Part shown: piece after piece, positions 21,971 to 31,833 of the stretch | Numbering within the stretch: position 1 is the stretch's first letter | Layout of the letters: each line of letters starts with the position of its first letter | Assembly: GCA_041874725.1 (NCBI GenBank) | Contig: CP097466.1 | Location: 2,170,001 to 2,234,000, forward strand | DNA length: 64,000 bases | Source: Duganella sp. BuS-21 | Lineage (GTDB): Bacteria; Pseudomonadota; Gammaproteobacteria; Burkholderiales; Burkholderiaceae_D | Reading direction: 5' to 3' | The notes under the pieces: model-generated | The model's input: the letters and a program-made list of their open reading frames with translations, nothing else | What the model was told of the DNA's origin: nothing | Database searches by the model: none | Made by a program: the position numbers and the translations under genes

Positions 21971-22000
21971 ATGCCCGGTTCGCCGGGCATTGTCGTTTTT
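21971..22000 (+). terminator. Intrinsic terminator after actP
   Basis: ATGCCCGG-TTCG-CCGGGCAT is an 8-bp stem with a stable TTCG tetraloop, followed by TGTCGTTTTT. It closes the prp-actP transcription unit. Confidence 0.9.
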
Positions 22001-22033
22001 AGGAGCGCACGGTTGCTCCTTTAAGCGGCTTTA

Positions 22034-25000
22034 ATGGCGGATGCCACTAATGTGGTTTATGATCTGCCAACTATGCTCCCTAGGTATGATGAGTCGCCCC
22101 GTTCTGATTTTGTAGCCGACGCGCTGGCGTTGATCGGCGTGCCCGCCTGCGCCTGCAGCGCGGAGGGTGTGGTGCTGGCCGCGAATACCGAGTTGACCGC
22201 GCTGCTGGGGCTCGATCCGGCCGGCCGCCCGGTCGGCGACCTGTTTGCCCGCCACGTGCGCGCGGCCAGCATCGCCAACGTGGCCAACGCCGACGGCAGC
22301 GGACGGTGGGACAGTTGCCTGACCTGCGCCGATGGCCAGTACCTGTCGGTGGAGGCGTGGTGCAAGCCCTTGCCGCCCGCCGCCGGGGTGGCCGGCGTCA
22401 CCATCGTTTTCCACGACATCACCGAAGTCCAGCGCGACCAGCGCGCGCTGCGCAAAACCCTGCTGGAGCAGCAGGCCATCCTTGAAAACGCCGCCGTCGG
22501 CATCCTGTTCAGCAAGGGCGGCGTGATCCTCGAATGTAATATCCGCTGCGCCGAGATGCTGGGCTACAGCCGGCACGAACTGGAAGGCGCGGCCAGCGTG
22601 ATCGTCTATCCGAGCGAGGAAGACCACGCCATGCTGGGTGCGGAGGCCGGGCCGCCGCTGTCGCAGGGGCATTCCTTCACCGCCGAGATCCAGGTGCGCC
22701 GCAAGGACGGCTCGCTGTTCTGGGCCCGTTTGTTCGGCCGCGCCATCGATCCGATGCACACGCAGGATGGCACCATGTGGATCATGGAGGACATCAACGA
22801 GCACCGGCTGCACGAAGAAAAACTGCGGCGCATGCTGCTGGAGCAAAAGGCCATCCTGGACAATGCCTCGGTCGGCATCCTGTTCACGAAAGAGCAGCTG
22901 ATGTTGAGCTGTAATGCGCGCATGGCGGAGATGTTCGGCTACACGCCGGATGAAATGGAGGGACGGCCTTCCGTGATCCTGTTCCAGTCGCAGCAGCATT
23001 ACGAGGAATTCGGCAAGCAGGCCGCGCCGCTGCTGGGCTCCGGCCAGCCCTACGAAAAGGATGCCTACCAGTTCAAACGCAAGGACGGCAGCCTGTTCTG
23101 GTGCCGCGTGCGTGCGCGCGCCATCGATAACGAGCATCGCGGCGGCGGCACCATCTGGATCCTGGAAGACGTGACGGAGTCGCGGCAGACGCAGATGGAG
23201 GTCGAGGCCATCATGACCAACGCCTCGATGAGCATCCTGTTCACCAAGAACCGCGTGATCACGCGCTACAACCGCGGCTTCGCCGAGATGTTCCGCTACG
23301 ACGAACATTCCGGTCTGAGCCTGCCGGGCCGCGCGCTGTATCCGTCGCAGGAGGCTTACGACCGGCTCGGCGCGGAAGCCTATCCCTTCCTCTCGATCGG
23401 CAAGCCGTTCCAGACCGAGATCGAAATGCGCCGCGCCGACGACACCACCTTGTGGGCGCAGCTGATCGGCTACGTGGTCAATCCGGAAGATCCGACCCAG
23501 GGCACGATCTGGGTGATCGAGGACCGCACCGAGCAGAAACGCGCGGAGGAGGCGCTGCGCAACGCCCTGCTGGAGAACCAGGCCATCCTGGACAGCGCGG
23601 TGCTGGGTATCTCGGTGGTGGAGAATGGCCGCAACCTGCGCTGCAACCGCAAGATGGAAGAGCTGTTCGGCTACGGGCCGGGCGAGATGAACCACCTGAG
23701 CGTGCAGGCCTTCTACGCCGGCAAGGGAGAGTGGGACGAAGCGCGCGCCGCCACCGCAGACGACTTCCGGCGCGGCCAGGTCAACGTCGCCGAGTACCAG
23801 CTGGTGCGTAAAGACGGCAGCACTTTCTGGGGACGCCTGTCGGGCCGTCCCTTCGATCTGACGCAGGCCAGCGGCCGCTCGGTGTGGCTGGTGGACGATA
23901 TCACCACGCGGCGCGAGGCCGCCGAAGCGGTGGCGCGCGCGCGCGACGAACTGGAACTGCGGGTGCAGGAGCGCACCGCCGAACTGGCCGGCGCCAACGC
24001 CCAGTTGCAGGGCGAGATCGTCGAACGCCGCCAGGCCGAGGCGCGCGTTCACCACATGGCCTACCACGACAGCCTGACCGGCCTGCCGAACCGCGCGCTG
24101 TTGTCGGACCGTCTGGACCGCGCCATGCTGGCGGCCCAGCGCACCGAGCGCAAGCTGGCGGTGATGTTCATCGACCTTGACCGCTTCAAGATGATCAACG
24201 ATTCGCTGGGCCATATGACCGGCGACCAGCTGCTCAAGGAAGTGGCCAGCCGCCTGTGCCGCGCGGTGCGCGCCAGCGACACCGTGGCGCGTTTGGGCGG
24301 CGATGAATTCGTGGTGCTGGTGCCGGGCATCCGCACCACAGAGGAGGCCAGCCAGGTGGCCGAGAAGATCATCGAGGCGCTGGCCGAGAGCTTCCCGCTC
24401 GAGGGCCGCAACCTGCACATCACGCCATCGATCGGCATCAGCGTCTATCCGGACGACGGCGCCGACGTGGAGACGCTGATGCGCAACGCCGACGGCGCCA
24501 TGTACCATGCCAAGGCCAGCGGCCGTAACAACTACCAGTTCTTCAAGGAGGCGATGAACCAGAAGGCGGCGCGCCACTTCGAGCTGGAGTCCAGCCTGCG
24601 CGGCGCGCTGGCGGCCAGCGAGTTCGAACTGTACTTCCAGCCCATCATGGATATCGGCACGCGCCGCCTGCACGCGATGGAGGTGTTGCTGCGCTGGCGG
24701 CGCGGCGGCACGGAGTTGATCACGCCCGACCAGTTCATTCCCATCATCGAGGAAAACGGCATGATCGTGCCGATCGGCGAATGGGTGATACGCCAGGCCT
24801 GCCGGCAAAGCATGGCGTGGCAAAGCCAGGGCATGACGCCGGTGCCGCTGGCGGTCAACCTGTCGCCGCGCCAGTTCATGCATCGCGGGCTGGTGGAGTC
24901 GATCCGCGCCATCCTCGACGAAACCGGCATCGATCCGGCGCTGATCGAATTCGAGATCACGGAGACGGCGTTGATGGAGCATGGCGAGCAGACGCTGGAG

Positions 25001-25339
25001 ATTCTCGGCCATATCAACGCCATGGGCATCCGCCTGTCGATCGACGATTTCGGCACCGGTTATTCGTCGCTGGCTTACCTGAAGCGCTTCCCGGTCAAGA
25101 AGATCAAGATCGACCGCGCCTTCATCAAGGATCTGGAAGAGAGTGCGGAGGACCGCGCCATCGTGGCGGCCATCATCGCGCTGTCGCACAGCTTGCAGCT
25201 GTCGGTGGTGGCGGAGGGCGTGGAGACGGAAGGGCAGTACGCCCTGCTGCAGCGCGACGGTTGTCAGTTCGCGCAGGGCTATCTGTTCTCGCAGCCGGTG
25301 CCGCACCTAACGGCCCAGCTGCTGTTGCCTCGCTGTTAG
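22034..25339 (+). CDS. Multi-PAS diguanylate cyclase/phosphodiesterase (PAS x5-GGDEF-EAL)
   Basis: An 1101-residue soluble sensor for cyclic di-GMP turnover. A first PAS-like domain occupies about 25-135. Four mutually similar PAS domains start near residues 149, 274, 393 and 518, each opening with a variant of ILxNAxVGILF, so they arose by tandem duplication. A short coiled coil (about 635-670) leads into GGDEF at 755-759, with an intact RxxD inhibitory site (RASD). The EAL domain reads EVL at 883-885, and its other catalytic motifs are intact ([29 protein letters not shown]). Both activities are therefore plausible. No membrane segment is seen. The start has no clear Shine-Dalgarno, and an ATG 13 codons further in is possible. 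Its stop overlaps that of the convergent xthA. Confidence 0.9.
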   Translation: MADATNVVYDLPTMLPRYDESPRSDFVADALALIGVPACACSAEGVVLAANTELTALLGLDPAGRPVGDLFARHVRAASIANVANADGSGRWDSCLTCADGQYLSVEAWCKPLPPAAGVAGVTIVFHDITEVQRDQRALRKTLLEQQAILENAAVGILFSKGGVILECNIRCAEMLGYSRHELEGAASVIVYPSEEDHAMLGAEAGPPLSQGHSFTAEIQVRRKDGSLFWARLFGRAIDPMHTQDGTMWIMEDINEHRLHEEKLRRMLLEQKAILDNASVGILFTKEQLMLSCNARMAEMFGYTPDEMEGRPSVILFQSQQHYEEFGKQAAPLLGSGQPYEKDAYQFKRKDGSLFWCRVRARAIDNEHRGGGTIWILEDVTESRQTQMEVEAIMTNASMSILFTKNRVITRYNRGFAEMFRYDEHSGLSLPGRALYPSQEAYDRLGAEAYPFLSIGKPFQTEIEMRRADDTTLWAQLIGYVVNPEDPTQGTIWVIEDRTEQKRAEEALRNALLENQAILDSAVLGISVVENGRNLRCNRKMEELFGYGPGEMNHLSVQAFYAGKGEWDEARAATADDFRRGQVNVAEYQLVRKDGSTFWGRLSGRPFDLTQASGRSVWLVDDITTRREAAEAVARARDELELRVQERTAELAGANAQLQGEIVERRQAEARVHHMAYHDSLTGLPNRALLSDRLDRAMLAAQRTERKLAVMFIDLDRFKMINDSLGHMTGDQLLKEVASRLCRAVRASDTVARLGGDEFVVLVPGIRTTEEASQVAEKIIEALAESFPLEGRNLHITPSIGISVYPDDGADVETLMRNADGAMYHAKASGRNNYQFFKEAMNQKAARHFELESSLRGALAASEFELYFQPIMDIGTRRLHAMEVLLRWRRGGTELITPDQFIPIIEENGMIVPIGEWVIRQACRQSMAWQSQGMTPVPLAVNLSPRQFMHRGLVESIRAILDETGIDPALIEFEITETALMEHGEQTLEILGHINAMGIRLSIDDFGTGYSSLAYLKRFPVKKIKIDRAFIKDLEESAEDRAIVAAIIALSHSLQLSVVAEGVETEGQYALLQRDGCQFAQGYLFSQPVPHLTAQLLLPRC

Positions 25340-26100
25340 TCCAGCGTGGCGATCACCGGTGCGTGATCGGAAGGCTGTTCCCATTTGCGCGGCACGCGGT
25401 CGATCACGCAGGCGCTGCAACGCTTGACCAGCGCCGCCGACAACAGGATGTGATCGATGCGCAGGCCTTTGTTCAGGCGGAAGCCCAGCGCGCGGTAATC
25501 CCACCAACTGAAGGATTTTTCCGGCTGCTCGAACAGGCGATAGGCATCGGTGAGGCCGATCTCCAGCAGACGGTTGAGCGCCGCGCGTTCCTGGTCCGAC
25601 ACCAGCACCTGGCCGGCCCACGCGACTGGATCGTGGACGTCGCGGTCTTCCGGCGCGATGTTGTAATCGCCCAGTACCGCTAGCTGCGGGTGCTGCGCCG
25701 CTTCTTCCTTGATCCAGTCGTGGAAGGCCGCCAGCCAGGCCAGCTTGTATTCGTATTTGTCGGAGTCGACGCTTTGGCCGTTCGGCACGTAGGCGCAGAC
25801 CACGCGCACACCGTCGACCGTTGCCGCAAGGATACGTTGCTGCGGATCCTGGTATTTTGGATTATTTTTTACTACATCCGCCAGCGGCAGCCTGGAAATA
25901 ATGGCGACACCGTTATAGGTCTTCTGGCCCGAGTACGCCACGTGGTAACCGGCGGCTTCGATGGCGGCCAGTGGAAACTTGTCGTCAGTCAATTTTGTTT
26001 CTTGAATACATAACACATCCGTTGGGTTTTCCTCTAGCCATTTCATAACGTGCGGCAGTCTTACGTTCAAAGAGTTAACATTCCAGGTGGCTAATTTCAT
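25336..26100 (-). CDS. xthA: Exodeoxyribonuclease III
   Basis: A 254-residue endonuclease/exonuclease/phosphatase-fold enzyme of DNA base-excision repair, acting on abasic sites and 3' ends. Signature motifs are [10 protein letters not shown] at the N terminus, the metal ligand in [22 protein letters not shown], the substrate-recognition motif [14 protein letters not shown] and the catalytic SDHAPV. An in-frame upstream extension of 54 codons exists but has no family similarity. The ATG at 26100 begins exactly at the conserved MKLATWN and has AAGGA upstream. It converges on the PAS-GGDEF-EAL gene with a 4-base overlap of stop codons. Confidence 0.93.
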   Translation of the reverse strand: MKLATWNVNSLNVRLPHVMKWLEENPTDVLCIQETKLTDDKFPLAAIEAAGYHVAYSGQKTYNGVAIISRLPLADVVKNNPKYQDPQQRILAATVDGVRVVCAYVPNGQSVDSDKYEYKLAWLAAFHDWIKEEAAQHPQLAVLGDYNIAPEDRDVHDPVAWAGQVLVSDQERAALNRLLEIGLTDAYRLFEQPEKSFSWWDYRALGFRLNKGLRIDHILLSAALVKRCSACVIDRVPRKWEQPSDHAPVIATLD

Positions 26101-26518
26101 GATGCTGAGGTTCCTTGCGGGTTCGGGGAGGGCGGTGGCCCGGGCTGGCTTGCATCTTACAGTATCCGGATTTAACAGATCCACTTGCAGGTATGTAAAT
26201 CTGTATGAAAAAACATGAAAAACTGCTTCGCTCCGGAGCCCGGAGGGCATAAAATGTTGCAAAATGTGTGAAATTAAAAAAAAATTGCTAATACTGTCTC
26301 GTTGTTGTCAAAATAGAACTGAAAAACGAGACAAAGTAAGCAAAAAGGAAATATACTGATACAAATTAAATGGAAAACTAGTATTTCTGTTTAGCAACTA
26401 AAAATAACCACGCCTGCGTATATTTATGTGTTGTGATGGCGCAATAAATGATACTATACGGAAATAAACAGTCGTCTTGATAGTGAATTGCGCGTAGCGC
26501 GTTTACAAAGGAATAGAA
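26101..26518. other. AT-rich intergenic region between xthA and a small unknown gene
   Basis: 418 bases without a gene, clearly more AT-rich than the surroundings. It contains a 9-bp inverted repeat, TGTCTCGTT (26295-26303) and AACGAGACA (26325-26333), with a 21-base spacer, and long A runs around 26275-26284. It also contains a possible sigma-70 promoter for the next gene. The base composition suggests regulatory DNA or a transferred segment. Confidence 0.6.
26431..26458 (+). promoter_or_regulatory. Possible sigma-70 promoter for the small gene at 26519
   Basis: TTGTGA (26431-26436) and TACTAT (26453-26458) are separated by 16 bp, about 60 bp before the start codon. An AAAGGA ribosome-binding site follows near 26507. 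Confidence 0.4.
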
Positions 26519-26929
26519 ATGCGAACTGCATTTGAGGCATGGGCACAGCGCGATGGTCACATCGTTCGACGCCGAGAAGACAAGCCAGACGAATATCTGG
26601 TTTTTGAAACGCAACGCCGCTGGGTGATCTGGCAAGCGGCGCTGGAGCACGGCAAAACGCCTGGCGGCCGCAAGACCGCCGCACAGAAAGAGGCAGCAGC
26701 TGCTGAAAAGCGCGCCACTGAAGCTGTGCAGCGCGCGCCGGCGATCAATTCCGACGAAGCCGCTGTCCGCAACCAGGTACTGAACGAAGTGCTCGATGCT
26801 TTCTCCACCCTTGGTGGCGAGCGCGGCATGGACGACATCCTGAAGGTGGTGCAGGGCTTGAAGAAGAAGCAGCAGGAGCAGGCGGAAACGCCGATGGTGT
26901 CCAAAACCCCGGACCGCCACAACGCCTGA
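26519..26929 (+). CDS. Hypothetical protein with C-terminal charged helical region
   Basis: A 136-residue protein that I cannot assign. The N-terminal third (FEAWAQRDGHIVRRREDKPDEYL, split as FEAWAQRDG and RREDKPDEYL) ends in RRWVIWQAALEHG. It resembles short proteins often seen in phage or plasmid regions of Burkholderiales, but this is a recollection and not a search result. The remainder is rich in Ala, Lys, Glu and Gln and probably forms helices or coiled coil (about 60-130). There is no signal peptide or membrane segment. A good ribosome-binding site (AAAGGA) and an AT-rich upstream region with a promoter-like pair support it as a real gene. Neighbours give no functional hint. Confidence 0.7.
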   Translation: MRTAFEAWAQRDGHIVRRREDKPDEYLVFETQRRWVIWQAALEHGKTPGGRKTAAQKEAAAAEKRATEAVQRAPAINSDEAAVRNQVLNEVLDAFSTLGGERGMDDILKVVQGLKKKQQEQAETPMVSKTPDRHNA

Positions 26930-27043
26930 AGCAAAGATGTGACGTACAAGGCGTAAAGTGCAAGGCTTTACGCCGTTTGATCCAGCGAATAAATCCCACA
27001 GCGGGCTGCTACACTGGCATGACTCTACTTTTTGAGGCAGACC

Positions 27044-27508
27044 ATGTATCTCCGTCCCGCCGCTGCGGTAACCGTGCTATTGGCCCCGTTGGTCATCCTG
27101 GCCACGCTGACCGCTTGCGCTTCCCTCACCGAATCCACTGAACAAAACGTCATGGTGCAAACCGTGCTTGATCACCGCGAGATCGCCGGGGTCGGCTGCG
27201 TGCTGTATAACGACGTCGGCAAATGGTTCGTGACCACGCCGGCGCGCGTGACGCTGCGCAAAAGCGCGGGTCCGCTGCGCATCGACTGCCAGAAGGCGGA
27301 CAAGGGCTGGGCCTACGAGAAGGTGGAGTCCAAGGCGGACGGCAACCTGTGGGGGAATCTGGCGCTGACCGCCGGTGTCGGCTATATCGTCGACAAGAAC
27401 ACCGGCGCGGGCTATGACTATCCGGCCGTACTGACCGTCGTCATGCATCCCGCGCAGGAGAAGGAGGAAGGGCCACCGCCGGCGCCCGGCGTGACCCTGT
27501 TCTGGTAA
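27044..27508 (+). CDS. Hypothetical lipoprotein
   Basis: A 154-residue protein with an N-terminal hydrophobic segment ending in the lipobox-like LTAC (Cys22). It is therefore probably lipidated and exported. The mature part has a compact, mostly beta-looking sequence (VGCVLYNDVGKWFVTTPARVTL) and ends in a Pro-rich tail. It resembles small uncharacterised lipoproteins of Gram-negative bacteria; no function can be assigned. The ATG at 27044 is preceded by GAGG. A TTG four codons upstream overlaps that ribosome-binding site and was rejected. Its stop codon directly abuts the stop of the convergent pepA gene, with no gap and no terminator. Confidence 0.75.
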   Translation: MYLRPAAAVTVLLAPLVILATLTACASLTESTEQNVMVQTVLDHREIAGVGCVLYNDVGKWFVTTPARVTLRKSAGPLRIDCQKADKGWAYEKVESKADGNLWGNLALTAGVGYIVDKNTGAGYDYPAVLTVVMHPAQEKEEGPPPAPGVTLFW

Positions 27509-29002
27509 TTAACTACGGTTGATCAGGAAGTTCGACAGCAGCGGTACCGGACGGCCGGTTGCGCCTTTCGCGCCGCCCGATTTCCACGCGGTGCCGGCGA
27601 TATCGAGGTGCGCCCAGGTGTACTTGCGGGTGAAGTTTTCCAGGAACGCGGCGGCGGTGCACGAGGCGCCGCCAGGCGTGCCGATGTTGGCCAGGTCGGC
27701 GAAGTTGGACTTCAGCTGCTCGTTGTATTCCTCGCCGATCGGCAGGCGCCATGCGGTGTCGCTGGCGGTTTTACCGGCGGCCATGATCTCGTCGGCCAGC
27801 TTGTTGTGGGCGTCGTCGTCACGCGTGAACAGGCCGCTCTTGTGGTGGCCCAGGGCCACGATGCAGGCGCCGGTCAGGGTGGCGATGTCGATCACGGCGG
27901 CCGGGTTGAAGCGCTCGGCGTAGGTCAGGGCGTCGCACAGGATCAGGCGCCCTTCGGCGTCGGTGTTCAGGATCTCGATGGTCAGGCCGTTCATCGAGGT
28001 GACGATGTCGCCGGGCTTGGTGGCGCGGCCCGACGGCATGTTTTCGCACGAAGCGATAATGCCGATCACGTTCAGCTTCAGGTTCATCTCGCCGATCGCG
28101 CGGAAGGTGCCCAGCACCGACGCCGCCCCACCCATGTCGTACTTCATTTCGTCCATGCCGGGACCCGGCTTGAGCGAAATGCCGCCGGTGTCGAAGGTGA
28201 TGCCTTTACCGACCAGCACCACCGGCGCGTCCTTCGGCTTGCCGCCCATGTGCTTGATGACGATGAATTTCGGCGGCTGATCGCTGCCGTTGGTCACCGA
28301 CAGGAAGCTGTTCATCTTCAGCGCTTCCAGCTGCTTGCGGTCCAATACTTCCACCTCGAACTTGTAGTCCTTGCCCAGTTTCTTGGCGGTGTTGGCCAGG
28401 TAGGTCGGGGTGCAGACGTTCGGCGACAGGTTGCCCAGTTCCTTGGTCAGGTCCATGCCGTTGGCGATGGAGACGGCTTGCGCCAGCGCCAGTTTGGTGG
28501 CGGCGGTATTCGGCACGGCCAGGGCGACTTTCTTCACGCCTGCGGCGGCCGGATCCTTCTTGCTCTTCTGGCCGTCGGTGCGGAATACGGCTTCGTGCGC
28601 GCTCTGCACCACACAGCGGATCGCCCAATTGACATCGCGCTCTTTCACTTCCGTCATCGGCAGTGCGATAATAGCGTCGCTCGTGCCCAGGGAGGAGAAA
28701 GCCTTCAGTGCCGCGGCCACGCCGCCGGCGAAGCTTTTCTCGCTGACGGTTTCGTCGCTGCCCAGGCCGACCAGCAGCACGCGCTCGGCGCCAGCGCCTT
28801 TGAGGCCGCGCAGCAGCAGGGTGGTGCCGGTTTTACCGGTGATGTCGCCGGACTTGAGCGCAGCCGTGATTTCACCAGCGCCGTCCAGGGCCTTGGCCGC
28901 TTGCGACAGCTTCTTGTTCTCGAAGACCGCAACGGCGATGACGCCGGCTTTGGCCGTAGCGATGGTGTTTTTTGTGTCGAATGCTTTTATGCTAAAGTCC
29001 AT
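27509..29002 (-). CDS. pepA: Leucyl aminopeptidase PepA
   Basis: A 497-residue M17 cytosolic aminopeptidase that releases N-terminal residues from peptides; in enteric bacteria PepA also binds DNA. The metal-binding and catalytic core is intact: [27 protein letters not shown] and the family signature NTDAEGRL. The N-terminal domain is typical of the family. It diverges from lptF with 86 bp between them, an arrangement common in proteobacteria. Confidence 0.96.
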   Translation of the reverse strand: MDFSIKAFDTKNTIATAKAGVIAVAVFENKKLSQAAKALDGAGEITAALKSGDITGKTGTTLLLRGLKGAGAERVLLVGLGSDETVSEKSFAGGVAAALKAFSSLGTSDAIIALPMTEVKERDVNWAIRCVVQSAHEAVFRTDGQKSKKDPAAAGVKKVALAVPNTAATKLALAQAVSIANGMDLTKELGNLSPNVCTPTYLANTAKKLGKDYKFEVEVLDRKQLEALKMNSFLSVTNGSDQPPKFIVIKHMGGKPKDAPVVLVGKGITFDTGGISLKPGPGMDEMKYDMGGAASVLGTFRAIGEMNLKLNVIGIIASCENMPSGRATKPGDIVTSMNGLTIEILNTDAEGRLILCDALTYAERFNPAAVIDIATLTGACIVALGHHKSGLFTRDDDAHNKLADEIMAAGKTASDTAWRLPIGEEYNEQLKSNFADLANIGTPGGASCTAAAFLENFTRKYTWAHLDIAGTAWKSGGAKGATGRPVPLLSNFLINRS

Positions 29003-29077
29003 TTGATTCTCCGTGTCGTGTACGTACTTAAAACTTGTGGTCCCATGCAGTGTATGTGTGGGCCAAAACTACCGAAT

Positions 29078-29083
29078 TATAAT
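29078..29083 (+). promoter_or_regulatory. Candidate -10 element of lptFG very close to the start codon
   Basis: A perfect TATAAT ends 5 bases before the lptF ATG and no Shine-Dalgarno is visible upstream. If used, transcription would start at or within the ATG. No good -35 is seen (TGTGTG at the 17-bp position), so confidence is low. Confidence 0.4.
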
Positions 29084-29088
29084 CTTCA

Positions 29089-30225
29089 ATGATATTCCAA
29101 CGCGCCTTACGACGTGAAATGGCGGCCACCGCCGGCGCCTCCTTCACGGTCCTGTTCAGCATCTGCGTCACCTGGACCTTGATCGCGGTCCTGGGCAAGG
29201 CCGCAGGCGGCAAGGTGGCGTCCAGCGACGTGATCGCGCTGATCGTCTTCGCGACGCTGAATTATCTGCCAACTATCCTCATCCTCACCAGCTTTATTTC
29301 TGTGCTGATGGTGGTCACGCGCAGCTACCGCGATTCCGAGATGGTGGTGTGGTTCGCCTCCGGCCTGTCGCTGACGCGCTGGATCGTGCCGGTGCTGACC
29401 TTCGGCCTGCCCATCGTGCTGTTGACCGGCATGCTCAGTTTCGTCGCTACGCCGTGGGCCAAGCAGAAAAGCGCGGAGTATGTGGAGCGCTTCGAAAAGC
29501 GCGAAGACCTGCAAAAAGTCTCGCCCGGCCAGTTCAAGGAATCGGCGTCGGCCAACCGCATCTTCTTTGTCGAAGGCGTGGAGGGCAAGACCGCCGTGGT
29601 GCAAAACGTGTTCGTCAACACGGTCGATGACAAGGGCACCGCCGTCATCGTCGCGCGCGAAGGCGTGATCAACACCGGCCCGAAAGGCGAGCGCTATCTG
29701 GTGCTGAAGAACGGCCGCCGCTATCAGGGCGTGCCCGGCCAGTCCGACTTCCAGACCATGGAGTTCGAAAGCTACAGCATGCGCGTCACCAGCCAGAACC
29801 AGGACCTGGAAGGCGATCACGATACCGACAGCATCCCGACCATGCAGCTGCTGGCCGACGACAGCAACGGCGCGCGCGCCGAGCTGCTGTGGCGCGTGGC
29901 CTCGCCGCTGACCTGCCTGGTGCTGATCCTGCTGGCGATTCCGCTGGGCTTCGTCAATCCGCGCGCCGGCAGCTCGGCCAATTTGATCATCGCGCTGCTG
30001 GTCTTCTTCAGCTATAACAACTTCGTCAAGCTGCTGGAGGCCAGCGTCCGCCAGGGCAAGTTCGCCTTTGCGCTGTCGTGGTGGCCGCTGCACCTGATCG
30101 TCGCACTGACCGTGTTCGGTCTGTTCGCATGGCGATTGAACCTGAACCATCGCTATCACCCGCTGGCCTTGCTGGCGTCGTTCAAGCGCTCGCGTAACGC
30201 GAACAAGAAAGTTGTCTCGCAATGA
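29089..30225 (+). CDS. lptF: LPS export ABC transporter permease LptF
   Basis: A 378-residue inner-membrane permease of the LptB2FG complex, which extracts lipopolysaccharide and passes it to the LptC-A-D bridge. YjgP/YjgQ family layout: the N terminus MIFQRALRREMAATAG is followed by three membrane segments, a periplasmic beta-jellyroll domain (about 130-260) and three more membrane segments. The C-terminal region includes PLGFVNPRAGSS. It overlaps lptG by 4 bases (ATGA), so the two permeases are translationally coupled. It diverges from pepA. Confidence 0.94.
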   Translation: MIFQRALRREMAATAGASFTVLFSICVTWTLIAVLGKAAGGKVASSDVIALIVFATLNYLPTILILTSFISVLMVVTRSYRDSEMVVWFASGLSLTRWIVPVLTFGLPIVLLTGMLSFVATPWAKQKSAEYVERFEKREDLQKVSPGQFKESASANRIFFVEGVEGKTAVVQNVFVNTVDDKGTAVIVAREGVINTGPKGERYLVLKNGRRYQGVPGQSDFQTMEFESYSMRVTSQNQDLEGDHDTDSIPTMQLLADDSNGARAELLWRVASPLTCLVLILLAIPLGFVNPRAGSSANLIIALLVFFSYNNFVKLLEASVRQGKFAFALSWWPLHLIVALTVFGLFAWRLNLNHRYHPLALLASFKRSRNANKKVVSQ

Positions 30226-31391
30226 AAATCCTGCAACGCTATTTCGCGGTCTCGATACTGCAAGCGGTCGCCTTCGTGCTGGTCGCCTTTCTGGCGCTGC
30301 AAGCGTTCATGGACCTCACCGGCGAACTGCCCAAGGTCAGCAAGAACGGCTACGGCATCCAATATGCCTTCCTGTTCGTGCTGGTGCAGCTGCCGGGCCA
30401 CGTGTATGAAGTGATGCCGCTGGCGGCGCTGATCGGCACCATCTACACGATGGCGCAGTTCGCGGCGACGTCGGAATTTACCATCATGCGCGCCTCCAGC
30501 ATGTCGACCGCCATGGTGGCGTGGATGCTGGCCAAGATCGGCCTGGTGCTGGTGGTGCTGACCTTTATCGTCGGTGAGCTGGTGGTGCCGCGCACCGCGC
30601 CGCTGGCGGAGAAGTTCAAGCTGTCTTCGCGCGGCACGACCATCTCCACCGAGTTCCGCTCCGGGCTGTGGACCAAGGATATCGTCAAGTCGGAAGGCAT
30701 GACCGGCACCGTCATCGGCTCGCGCTTCTTCAACGTGCGCGAAGTGGGCGCGGACGGCGTGTTGAAGGACGTGAAGTTGTACGAGTTCGACACCAGCTTC
30801 CGCCTGCGCTCGATCACGCTGGCCAAGACCGGCACCTTCCAGGGCAACAACAAGTGGCTGCTGAAAGACGTGACGGAGAATATCTTCACCAACCCCGGGC
30901 TGCTCAAGCCGGGCATGGAGGCGACGCTGGCGAACAACTATGCGCAGGAGTCGAGCCTGATCGAAACGCGCCGCAGCGACAGCAAGGATGTGCTGTCCGA
31001 GATTACGCCGAAGATTCTGTCGGTGTCGCGTTCGGACCCGGAGCGCATGTCGGCCAACGAGCTGGCGGTGTACACCCGCCACTTGCAGGAGAACAAGCAG
31101 GAGACGGAGCGCTTCAAGATCGCATTCTGGAAAAAGCTGTTCGATCCGTTGGCGATTTTCGTGCTGATGGCGCTGGCGCTGCCGTTCGGTTATCTGCACA
31201 CGCGCAGCGGTGGCGTGAGCTTGAAGATCTTCCTGGGGATTATGCTGGGGGTGAGCTTCTTGCTGGTGAATACGCTGTTCTCGCATCTGGGTGTGCTGAG
31301 CACCTGGCCGGCGATATTGACGGCGATAGCGCCGAGTTTATTATTCATGCTGCTGGCGCTATGGGCCTTGTGGTGGGTGGAGAGACATTGA
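30222..31391 (+). CDS. lptG: LPS export ABC transporter permease LptG
   Basis: A 389-residue partner permease of LptF. It starts MKILQRYFAVSILQAV, has three N-terminal membrane segments, a periplasmic jellyroll domain (about 125-270) and three C-terminal membrane segments, with the conserved DPLAIFVLMALALPFGY. Gene order lptF-lptG matches most beta- and gammaproteobacteria; the ATPase gene lptB is normally elsewhere. The last base of its stop codon is the first base of the next start (TGATG), so the following CbiX-like gene is probably translated from the same message. Confidence 0.94.
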   Translation: MKILQRYFAVSILQAVAFVLVAFLALQAFMDLTGELPKVSKNGYGIQYAFLFVLVQLPGHVYEVMPLAALIGTIYTMAQFAATSEFTIMRASSMSTAMVAWMLAKIGLVLVVLTFIVGELVVPRTAPLAEKFKLSSRGTTISTEFRSGLWTKDIVKSEGMTGTVIGSRFFNVREVGADGVLKDVKLYEFDTSFRLRSITLAKTGTFQGNNKWLLKDVTENIFTNPGLLKPGMEATLANNYAQESSLIETRRSDSKDVLSEITPKILSVSRSDPERMSANELAVYTRHLQENKQETERFKIAFWKKLFDPLAIFVLMALALPFGYLHTRSGGVSLKIFLGIMLGVSFLLVNTLFSHLGVLSTWPAILTAIAPSLLFMLLALWALWWVERH

Positions 31392-31762
31392 TGGCTGCTC
31401 GACGTGCTTTGGTATTGTTTGCGCATGGGGCGCGCGCCGCATCCTGGGCTGCGCCGTTTGAACGCCTGCGCGATTTGACGCAGGCGCGCGAACCGCAGGT
31501 GAGGGTGGCGTTGGCGTTTCTGGAGTTGATGACGCCGCAGTTGCCGGAGCTGGTGGCGACGCTCATGGCCGACGGTGTCGATGAGATTACCGTGGTGCCG
31601 GTGTTTCTGGGGCAGGGTGGCCATGTGCTGCGCGATTTGCCGTTGATACTCGACGAACTGCGCGCGGCTTATCCGCAGGTGGCCATCAAGGTGGTGGAGG
31701 CGGCCGGCGAAAACCCTGCCGTGCTAAAAGCACTGTCCGACTACTGCCTGGCTGCGCTGTAA
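31391..31762 (+). CDS. CbiX/SirB-like chelatase-family protein
   Basis: A 123-residue single-domain member of the sirohydrochlorin chelatase family (CbiX short form). Visible motifs are the N-terminal metal-ligand region LVLFAHGAR and the second one VVPVFLGQGGHVLRDLP, each with a conserved histidine. Single-domain CbiX proteins insert cobalt or iron into sirohydrochlorin, and here a role in siroheme supply for the CysI sulfite reductase further downstream is attractive but inferred. The start overlaps the lptG stop by one base. The 3' side is a 115-bp spacer rich in small hairpins, facing a convergent gene. Confidence 0.8.
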   Translation: MAARRALVLFAHGARAASWAAPFERLRDLTQAREPQVRVALAFLELMTPQLPELVATLMADGVDEITVVPVFLGQGGHVLRDLPLILDELRAAYPQVAIKVVEAAGENPAVLKALSDYCLAAL

Positions 31763-31785
31763 AACCCGCACGGCCACGCGGGGTC

Positions 31786-31833
31786 GGACCCAGGGTCCGG
31801 ATAGGGGCTGCGCCCCGCCCTGCCTTAGGCAGA
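31786..31833. repeat. Cluster of three short hairpins between convergent genes
   Basis: Three perfect hairpins lie in a row: CGGACCC-A-GGGTCCG (31786-31800), GGGGC-TGC-GCCCC (31805-31817) and CTGCC-TTA-GGCAG (31821-31833). They lie between the CbiX-like gene and the convergent glutaminyl cyclase gene. There is no T tract, so this is not a standard terminator. It resembles REP-like intergenic DNA. Confidence 0.65.

Noticed and set aside
22031..25306. Open frame of 1091 codons antisense to the PAS-GGDEF-EAL gene
   Set aside because: High GC makes antisense frames stop-free. The plus-strand product has clear PAS, GGDEF and EAL motifs, while the antisense product has biased His/Gln/Arg-rich composition and no domain.
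26101..26262. N-terminal extension of exonuclease III
   Set aside because: 54 extra codons without family similarity; the conserved N terminus MKLATWN starts at 26100.
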